This document shows positions 57,001 through 64,000 of a stretch of DNA of 64,000 nucleotides, piece by piece. The position numbers were made by a program, and so were the translations under genes. Numbering within the stretch: position 1 is the stretch's first letter; every line of letters starts with the position of its first letter. The DNA comes from Alistipes putredinis (GTDB lineage: Bacteria > Bacteroidota > Bacteroidia > Bacteroidales > Rikenellaceae), in NCBI GenBank assembly GCA_022009915.1, contig CP091730.1, forward strand, positions 1,488,001 to 1,552,000. Reading direction: 5' to 3'. The notes under the pieces are model-generated. The model saw nothing but the letters and a program-made list of their open reading frames with translations. It had not been told where the DNA came from and did no database searches.

Positions 57001-60000
57001 ATGAAAAGAATTTTTTCGGCACTCCTTGCGGCAGCGACACTGTTTGCGGGATGTACCAAAAGCGACGTGGACGAAACGGGTCTCGACGGCAAGGTGCAGT
57101 TGAAACTTACCTCGTCTATTGCCCCAACCCGTGCCACCGACATTGCATTCGAGGACGGCGACCTCGTGGGCCTTTATATCACCAAGGGCGGCGAGACGTT
57201 GAAAGCCAACGAAAAAGATGACCGCATACGCATCGGGAGCCATCGAGGCTGCTGCGCCCATTTACTATCCCGAGGACGGCGCCGCAATCGACCTGTTCGC
57301 ATACTATCCCTATGTGGAGAATCCGACTGTACCCGCCGTGTGGACTATTCCCGCCGTTCAGGAAGGAATCGAACTCACGAACTACGACTTGTGCTCGGGT
57401 GCCGTTTCCGGTGTAAAGCCTTCGAACAAGGCCGTGCCCATCCTTTTCAACCACCTCATGTCCAAAGTCACCGTCGATTTGACGGTTGCAGGAGCAGGCG
57501 TTACGGAAGAGCAGAAAGAGGCCGTCAAGGTCAAACTTCTTGCAGCCGTTTCGGCTACCGTGAATGCCCAGACGGGCGAAGTCACCAAGGTGGCGAATCC
57601 CGTGGAGGTTACTCTTACGGAGGATAACACCGCGCTGGTCGTTCCGCAGAGCTTCGCCAAGGGTGCCAAAATCGCCACAATCGAGACCGCCAACGGCGAT
57701 CTGGAAGTGACGGCAGGTAAGGAAATGACTTTCGAGGCTGGAAAGAACAATATCCTCAAAATCACGCTCACAATCAACGAGTACTTGGATGTGAACGTAG
57801 TATGCACCATTACCGATTGGAACGACGGCGACAATATCGAGCTTTCGAAACCCGAAATCGTCAGCGCCAGCTTTTTGAGCAAGGACGGATTTGCGAACTG
57901 CTATATAGTATCCAAGGCCGGCCGATACAGCTTCGCTGCAAAACAGGTTGACGGTACCGTTCTCTCCGGTGCGAAAGCCGACTGGGTTTGGATGACCGAC
58001 GCCGCGCTGCTTTCGGATATAAACTATGCCGACGACGAGATTTCTTTCACCGCATCCGATACCAAGGGTAACGGTCTTATCGCTCTGATAGACGCCGACG
58101 GCAATATCGTTTGGAGCTGGCACATCTGGTGCACCGACGCTCCCGCAGAGCAGAAATGGAACCAGAGCACTTGGCTGGATCGCAACATCGGTGCGACTTC
58201 CGTAACCAAGGACGACGTAAACTCTTACGGCATGCTCTACCAGTGGGGCCGCAAAGATCCTATCATCGGGTCCAACAAAGCCGGCAGCACCAGTGTCGTA
58301 TCAGAACCGTCCGCTTTCACTCCCGAATATACGATGTCTACTGTTGTCAATGCCGCAGTTGTCGGCGAAGGCAACGGCTGGGCTAACATTTCGGGCCAAA
58401 CCACCGTCGAGCAGGCAGCCCGATACCCTATGTGTATGTACACTTACAGGTATTCCAATGGCGGCGTGGCAACCAATCCCGACAATACCTATGGAGGAGC
58501 TACTTCCGGACAACCTTACGGACCCGACGCTCAGACGATGGCCGACTGGTGCGAGGGCGGAGCATCCGACCGTTGGTATAATACCGCTGTAACGGCTACC
58601 GGCAAGACGCTCAACGACCCGTGCCCGGTAGGATACATGGTTCCGACACAGAATCAGCAGTATACCGACTTCCTCGGTTCGACCGATGAAGTAAAATGGT
58701 TCAATAAAGCCAATAAATCCGATGTGACGAACGGTCTTACGTACAACTACGCCGGCGGCTCCGTTTGGATGCCTGCAACCGGTGTGCGTTTCTCGGCATA
58801 TTCACCCGAAGGTGCCAACAAGTTCATCGGCAACACCTCCATTTACTGGAACAGCACCGAAAACAATCCGTCTTTGGGTACGTTTATATCCATTAACGGC
58901 GGTGATATGGGCAATACCTGCGGTGCGGCGATGTGGAAGAGCTTCGCATGTCCGGTTCGCTGTGTGGCCGAGGAGATTGTCATTCCTGAGGACAAGGCAA
59001 TAGATTTGAGCGCAAACGGTACTGCCAACTGCTATGTTGTCAGCACTCCCGCCACCGAATACAAGTTCAAGGCAACGGTTAAGGGTAACGGCGTTTCTCC
59101 CGTAGGCGAATCGACTACCATTATGCCTGCCAAGGCGCGTATCCTCTGGGGTATTCAGGAAATCGAGTTGAATGCGGAAGATCCGACCACTTGGCCTGTA
59201 ACTTCTGGTGCCGACGCGACTTTGAGCAGTGCTGTCGTTTACAGCAGTCTGCAACTCAAAGGCGGATATGTATATTTCAAGACCGCAGATGAGATGAAGA
59301 ACGGCAACCTCGTTATTTGCGTAACGGATGCCAATGACAAGATTCTTTGGAGCTGGCACATCTGGGCCGTGAACGGTTACGATGCCGATGCCACTGCACA
59401 GCAGGTAAATCTGACCAAGCAGGGTTCGACCACTACCGTTCAGTGCACTCTTATGGACCGTAACCTCGGTGCGACATGCAATCCCGTTGCAATGGCCGCT
59501 CCTTCCTACTCTGACTATGCACACGCACGCGGTATGTTCTATCAGTGGGGCCGTAAAGACCCGTTCGTACACATGCGTAGTATGAACGGTTTCAACCCGA
59601 CCGTTTCGTGGTCGGCAGCCGACGGAACCATAACTTCTGCACTGGCATTTTACAACGGAGCCTACAACGATAATTTCGTAAAGGCCAATGATGCTATCGG
59701 TGTGGCAGAGAAAGACCTTACCGGAGCACTCAATTACGTAACCGCCAATCCTATGGTCTTCATCAAGGCCGGAAACAGCTACACATGGCTGGGCCCCGGT
59801 GCACAGGATCCCGGAACGGAAGCCGAGTGGGGCAAGCTCTGGGGCAATCAGGGCGGCGAAGTAGGTGCCAAGACCATGTACGACCCGTGTCCTGCCGGAT
59901 GGCGAGTAGCCGACCCGAAAGCACTGTGGTTCATCACGTCGCATGCCGACAATATCGGTGCGGCGTATGCTAAACCCGCACCGTGGAAACTCAACTGCAA

Positions 60001-60436
60001 AGAGACGATTTACGATGCACAGGGCAATAATGTCGGAGCAGCTTATGTAAAGAATGCCGACAATAAAGACGTCGTTTCCACCGTTTCTCCGTTCACTTCC
60101 GAACCGTGGGGTCTTCACTTCTTCATTCACGGAACGAAAACTCCTGCCTCCGGTGAGGATTACGACCAGGGAAATCTGCCTGCCGACCAGACGGTGACCT
60201 ATTTCCCCGCTCAGGGTATGATACGTAATGGCGGATCGTATTTCGCCGTCGGCAGCAACTGGGCGGCCAATAATGTGGTGGCTCATACCAATGCTCCCGA
60301 TGCGTCTACGTTCTACGGAGGGACAACCAAGCTCATGAAGGCTTGCCAGAACGGCGATTTCTTCTACAATGCCAACGGCGCAAGTTATGCAGAGCAGCAG
60401 AATACCGGCCGTCCGGTACGTTGTATCAAAGAATAA
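57001..60436 (+). CDS. Fimbrillin-like lipoprotein with two tandem C-terminal modules, array member 3, frameshifted
   Basis: 'MKRIFSALLAAATLFAGC' signal; N-domain 'AIDLFAYYPYVENPTVPAVW', 'PILFNHLMSKVTVDLTVAG'. Two copies of the C-terminal module follow. Copy 1: 'FANCYIVSKAGRYSF', 'VWSWHIWCTDA', 'WLDRNIGATSV', 'LYQWGRKDPI', 'NDPCPVGYMVPT', 'FACPVRCVAEE'. Copy 2: 'TANCYVVSTPATEYKF', 'LWSWHIWAVNGY', 'LMDRNLGATCN', 'FYQWGRKDPFVH', 'YDPCPAGWRVAD', 'GRPVRCIKE'. About 1145 residues. One slip near 57220. The longest member of the array, a plausible tip adhesin. Confidence 0.82.
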
Positions 60437-60480
60437 GAAGGCAACGAACTATTGTCAAATGAATGAAAATTATTAAAGAT

Positions 60481-62637
60481 ATGAAAAGAATTTTTATGGC
60501 GCTTCTTGCTTCGGTAGCTCTTTTCGTAGGTTGTACGAAAGACAACACCGACGTGCAGGACGGCGGCGAGACGGGTCTTATTCCCGTCAAATTCACCGTT
60601 GCCTCTCTTGCTGAGGCTACCCGCGTCAGCGGTACGGCCTTCGAAGTGGGCGATGAAATCGGAATGTTCATTACCAAGGTCGGCGAGACCGAACCCTATG
60701 TCGAGAATGTGAAATTCACGGTAAAGGACAACGGCTCTCTCGAACCGGACAGTCCCGTGTATTATCCCGTGGACAGGAACAAGGTTTCCGTAGTGGCATA
60801 CTATCCCTATTCGTCGAACGGAAGTACGTCGGCCGACGTGGCTCTTGCAGCCGACCAGTCGAAAGGTCTTCCCGACGCTTCTCTGTATCGCGCCGAGCAG
60901 ACGGTCACTCCTTCGAAGAACGCCGTGGCTCTGAACTTCGGACGTGCTCTTGCGAGAGTGAGAATTTTCGTATACGACGCTCCTGCCGATTTGAGCACCG
61001 CCAAGGTATCGTTCAATGCAGCGGTCAAAGGTTCCATAGACCTGAAAACCACCGAATCGACGTTCAATGAGTTGGCGAAGGTAACCGCCGCTCTCGTGGA
61101 TGACCATTTCGAAGTAGTACTTCTTCCGCAGATTATCGACAACGGCCGCAAGATTTCAGTCGTTTTCGACGCTGTGGACTACAACTTCACGCTCACCCGC
61201 GACTACACTCTGACCGCAGGTTCGAGCAACGATATCGAGCTGAACATGGATGCCGATTACGAATCGCCCGTAGATTTGAGCGAGTTCGGAACAGCAAACT
61301 GCTATATCGTGAACAAGCCCGGAACGACTTACCGTTTCAGAGCCGACATAATGGGTAACGGTGCAGCTACCGAGGGAATCACTCCGTCGAAGATTGCTCC
61401 CACCAAAGCCCGCCTGCTCAAAACCCACGTGGCCGACATGGGCTACAAGGGCGGAACCACCTATGGCTCCGACGGCACGATGTCGAAACTGATTCTGAAA
61501 AACTCCGTGGAACTCAAAACCAAGAGAGGTGTGCCTTATGTATATTTCACGACCCCTGCAACGCTTGCAGCCGGAAATGCACTCATCGCGGCAACCGATG
61601 ACGAGGGCAACGTTCTTTGGAGTTGGCACATGTGGGTTACTCCCGATTATGAACTCGGAAAGGGCGATTTGACGATTACCGCAAATGCCAACAGCACGGG
61701 CGTGGTTATGATGGACCGCAACCTCGGAGCCTTTTCCAACGGTACCGAGCCTGACGAAACCTACACTGCCGAGCAGAACGCATACGCTGCTGCCGGTTTG
61801 GTTTACGAGTTCGGCCGCAAGGATCCGTTCTTTTTCACCAACCCGGGCAAATGGACTTACGGCAACTACCAGATGGCCGACGGAACAGTCGTAGAGGTGC
61901 AGGGTGCAAACAAAAAACAAAATGCTAATAAGGAGTGGGAGACTGTCACTGTCAGACTGACCTCGGACAACGCTCCTACCGTTGAAAAAGCCATTGCATA
62001 CTCTGTGGCCAATCCGGAGATATTCTTGCGCGGATTCGAAGGAGACAAGCAAAGATACCAGCATACTTGGGCCACTGCTTCGACCGATCCGAAATCCATC
62101 AGCTTCCTGTGGGGCAATACGGAGCAGAGCAGGGATGCCAAGGCCGGTGAGAAGACCATTTACGACCCGTGTCCGGTAGGATACAAGGTTCCGGGACCGA
62201 ATGCATTCGCTTTCTGGAATCAGTCGGGTAATGATATGGCGGGAGTTTATCACTACACCAATCCGGAGCGCTACAACTTCGATCAGACCAAGACTACGCT
62301 TACAGTCGATACCGAGAAGAAGACCGTAACTCTCAACTGCGATGCGTCTTTCGGTTACTATTGCTATACGGCGAGCGTACTGAACGACGGTCAGACGGAA
62401 GCTGACCGTACCGATAAGACCACGACGTTCTTCCCCGCATTGGGTGCCGTAACTTATGACGCTAACCAGAGTATAGCCGTCGGAGAACTTTCCATGATGA
62501 CCAACTCGCTGCCTGACGGAAGCGTCAATCCGCGAGCTGCGTACATAAACAGAAGTGGAAGCATATATTTCTCTTCGCCGGGTAATTATTACGGTTGGTG
62601 CACGACCGCTCTGCCGATACGTTGTATCAAAGAGTAG
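60481..62637 (+). CDS. Fimbrillin-like lipoprotein with C-terminal module, array member 4
   Basis: Intact. 'MKRIFMALLASVALFVGC' (18 residues to the lipobox cysteine), then N-domain 'VSVVAYYPYSSNGSTSADVA' and 'ALNFGRALARVRIFVYDAPA'. The C-terminal module has 'GTANCYIVNKPGTTYRF', 'LWSWHMWVTPDY', 'MMDRNLGAFSN', 'VYEFGRKDPFFFTN', 'YDPCPVGYKVPGPN' and 'ALPIRCIKE'. About 718 residues. The codons after the ATG (AAAAGAATTTTT) are shared with members 2 and 3. A strong terminator follows, closing the array. Confidence 0.85.
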   Translation: MKRIFMALLASVALFVGCTKDNTDVQDGGETGLIPVKFTVASLAEATRVSGTAFEVGDEIGMFITKVGETEPYVENVKFTVKDNGSLEPDSPVYYPVDRNKVSVVAYYPYSSNGSTSADVALAADQSKGLPDASLYRAEQTVTPSKNAVALNFGRALARVRIFVYDAPADLSTAKVSFNAAVKGSIDLKTTESTFNELAKVTAALVDDHFEVVLLPQIIDNGRKISVVFDAVDYNFTLTRDYTLTAGSSNDIELNMDADYESPVDLSEFGTANCYIVNKPGTTYRFRADIMGNGAATEGITPSKIAPTKARLLKTHVADMGYKGGTTYGSDGTMSKLILKNSVELKTKRGVPYVYFTTPATLAAGNALIAATDDEGNVLWSWHMWVTPDYELGKGDLTITANANSTGVVMMDRNLGAFSNGTEPDETYTAEQNAYAAAGLVYEFGRKDPFFFTNPGKWTYGNYQMADGTVVEVQGANKKQNANKEWETVTVRLTSDNAPTVEKAIAYSVANPEIFLRGFEGDKQRYQHTWATASTDPKSISFLWGNTEQSRDAKAGEKTIYDPCPVGYKVPGPNAFAFWNQSGNDMAGVYHYTNPERYNFDQTKTTLTVDTEKKTVTLNCDASFGYYCYTASVLNDGQTEADRTDKTTTFFPALGAVTYDANQSIAVGELSMMTNSLPDGSVNPRAAYINRSGSIYFSSPGNYYGWCTTALPIRCIKE

Positions 62638-62670
62638 TATCGCACGAACTTAGCGAACAGATTTTTTTCG

Positions 62671-62707
62671 GGAGCGGAGGAGAGAGTCCTCCGCTCCTGT
62701 TTTTTTA
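62671..62707 (+). terminator. Terminator closing the fimbrillin array
   Basis: Perfect stem GGAGCGGAGGA / TCCTCCGCTCC, 5-base loop, then a T run, 33 bases after the last stop. Confidence 0.88.
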
Positions 62708-62803
62708 CCTCTTAAAGTCCGGCCCGATAGAGCCTTGCCGCCAGTGTGAAAAAATAACGACATTTTTGCAAGAGGCACAGGGGATTTTCGAAATATTTTT
62801 GCG

Positions 62804-62811
62804 TACATTTG
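62804..62811 (+). promoter_or_regulatory. TACATTTG -7 box of nqrA
   Basis: TACATTTG, 73 bases before the nqrA ATG. Confidence 0.6.
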
Positions 62812-62883
62812 CGGCTGTTTTGGCATGGGCACTAAATTGGGAATCCAACTATAATAACAGTTTACAAATAATTCAAAGGACAA

Positions 62884-64000
62884 ATGTCGGATATCATTAA
62901 ATTGAAGAAAGGTCTCGACATCAATCTCTTTGGTCAGGCTGCGCTTCAAACGACAGTCGCTCCGACGGCTGAAAGTTATGCGGTCGCGCCTCCCGACTTC
63001 GAAGGCGTGACGCCCAAGTTGCTGGTCAGAGAGGGAGATAAGGTCAAGGCCGGAACTCCGTTGTTCTTCAACAAGAACAGCGAGAAGGTTCTTTTCTGCT
63101 CTCCGGTAAGCGGCACTGTGTCGGCAATCGTGCGTGGCGAGAAGCGAAAGGTGCTTTTCGTTACCGTGACTCCCGACGCCGAGCAGCAGTACGAGCAGTT
63201 CGATGTCAAACCTATCGCCCAGACTTCGCGTGAGCAGCTTAAAGAGCTGTTGCTCGGTGCCGGCCTCTGGCCGTGCATTATCCAGCGTCCCTACGGTATC
63301 ATAGCCTCGCCGGACGACACTCCGAAAGCGATATTCGTCTCGGGATTCGATACGGCGCCTCTCGCTCCCGATATGAACTACGTTCTGGCGGATTCGCAGA
63401 AGGATTTGCAGGCCGGTTTCGATGCGCTGAGGCTTTTGACCGACGGCAAGGTGCACCTTTCGCTCAAAGCGGGAGAGGAAGGGGTGCTCGACAAAATCGC
63501 CGGAGTTCAGATTCACCGTTTCTCGGGCGTACATCCTGCCGGTAACGTAGGTGTGCAGATTCACCATATCGACCCGATAAACAAGGGCGAAAAGGTTTGG
63601 ACCGTGAATGTTCAGGACGTGGCCGTAATCGGACGGTTGATGAATACCGGACATGCGGACATGACCAAAACCATTGTCGCGGCAGGTTCCGAAATCGAAA
63701 AGCCGCAGTACGTGAAAATCATATCGGGCGCCAGCATCAAGTCCGTTACCGACGTTTGCGGCGTTAAATCCGACGCCGAGACCAGCGTCCGCTTGATAAG
63801 CGGAAACGTGCTGACGGGAGTGAAAGTCGAGCCGAACGCCTACATGACGTTTTATGCGAATGCGCTGACGGCGATTCCCGAGGGCGACAAGTACGAGATG
63901 CTGGGTTGGGCGAAGATTGTCCGCCCCAAGAAATTCTCCGTATCGAGAGCCTATTTCTCGTGGCTTTGCCCCAAACACAAATACAATCTGGATACGAATC
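62884..64000 (+). CDS. nqrA: Na+-translocating NADH-quinone reductase subunit A, 3' end outside window
   Basis: Open for 372 codons without a break to the window end. 'MSDIIKLKKGLDINLFGQAA' is the NqrA opening; 'GVTPKLLVREGDKVKAGTPL' and 'SPVSGTVSAIVRGEKRKVLF' form the lipoyl/barrel-sandwich part; 'FSGVHPAGNVGVQIHHIDPI' is the usual central motif. NqrA is the cytosolic quinone-binding subunit of the six-subunit sodium pump (NqrA-F), the main respiratory entry in many Bacteroidales. About 75 residues are missing at the end; nqrB should follow. Confidence 0.95.
   Translation, partial: MSDIIKLKKGLDINLFGQAALQTTVAPTAESYAVAPPDFEGVTPKLLVREGDKVKAGTPLFFNKNSEKVLFCSPVSGTVSAIVRGEKRKVLFVTVTPDAEQQYEQFDVKPIAQTSREQLKELLLGAGLWPCIIQRPYGIIASPDDTPKAIFVSGFDTAPLAPDMNYVLADSQKDLQAGFDALRLLTDGKVHLSLKAGEEGVLDKIAGVQIHRFSGVHPAGNVGVQIHHIDPINKGEKVWTVNVQDVAVIGRLMNTGHADMTKTIVAAGSEIEKPQYVKIISGASIKSVTDVCGVKSDAETSVRLISGNVLTGVKVEPNAYMTFYANALTAIPEGDKYEMLGWAKIVRPKKFSVSRAYFSWLCPKHKYNLDTN

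Noticed and set aside
58802..60286. 494-codon minus-strand ORF in the fimbrillin array
   Set aside because: It is a shadow of array member 3, with no family pattern and no promoter.
62650..63978. 442-codon minus-strand ORF at the right end
   Set aside because: It is antisense to an unbroken nqrA frame with clear family motifs and crosses the nqrA promoter.
1..64000. Programmed ribosomal frameshifting as the cause of the broken genes
   Set aside because: Breaks occur at many unrelated sites without a common slippery heptamer, and hit conserved housekeeping genes that are unbroken in other bacteria.

Overview
The window looks like chromosome of a gut Bacteroidales, most probably Rikenellaceae (Alistipes-like). 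Four things point there. TAnnTTTG -7 boxes, the Bacteroidetes primary sigma signature, sit upstream of about twenty genes on both strands. There is a SusC/SusD pair. Fimbrillin-type lipoproteins are numerous. The core genes are typical of the phylum (rpsP with a long Ala/Glu/Lys tail, LptC-CNNM-PpiD, a PiT-PhoU fusion, DUF3857 pairs, LrgAB, NfnAB, NqrA). The genus is an inference. No rRNA, CRISPR array, transposase or prophage was seen; one tRNA (Asn) is present.

Layout: 0-4 kb, envelope biogenesis (lptC end, CNNM/CorC protein, ppiD). 4-4.9 kb, a non-coding stretch with a degenerate short-repeat array. 4.9-9.4 kb, susD/susC (minus). 9.7-13.9 kb, two FKBP-like lipoproteins and a PiT-PhoU phosphate transporter (minus). 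14.2-22.8 kb, ruvA (minus), OmpH, rpsP-rimM-mnmA-nuclease, ppdK and a low-GC orphan. 23-26.5 kb, DEAD-box helicase, BASS transporter and yqeY (minus). 26.6-32.5 kb, a GH89 alpha-N-acetylglucosaminidase with two DUF3857 proteins. 32.5-37.2 kb, gamma-carbonic anhydrase, mazG, an MFS sugar permease, lrgAB and an OMP. 37.4-42.3 kb, a TolC/HlyD/ABC-2 efflux operon followed by a decayed duplicate of its last gene. 42.8-45.4 kb, a mosaic fimbrillin/BACON lipoprotein led by a tiny ORF. 45.6-49.5 kb, an operon proX-DUF1573-nfnA-nfnB (minus). 49.6-53.6 kb, ybaK, tRNA-Asn, ilvA and asnB. 54-62.6 kb, four tandem fimbrillin-like lipoproteins. 62.9 kb to the end, nqrA.

Quality: most long genes, including housekeeping genes, are broken by single-base indels that nearly always restore a clean family match one base on. 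Most are extra bases in short homopolymers. I read these as sequence errors, not pseudogenes, and give each gene its full reconstructed span. This also limits claims about missing residues and homopolymer tracts.

How it fits together: SusCD, GH89, the FucP-type permease and the fimbrillins suggest a mucosal gut bacterium that harvests host glycans and displays variable surface lipoproteins. The most interesting material is accessory: nine-G tracts in susC and in the small ORF leading the mosaic fimbrillin operon, the tandem fimbrillin array with one doubled C-terminal module, an orphan His/Thr-rich leader-like ORF, and two intergenic repeat families.
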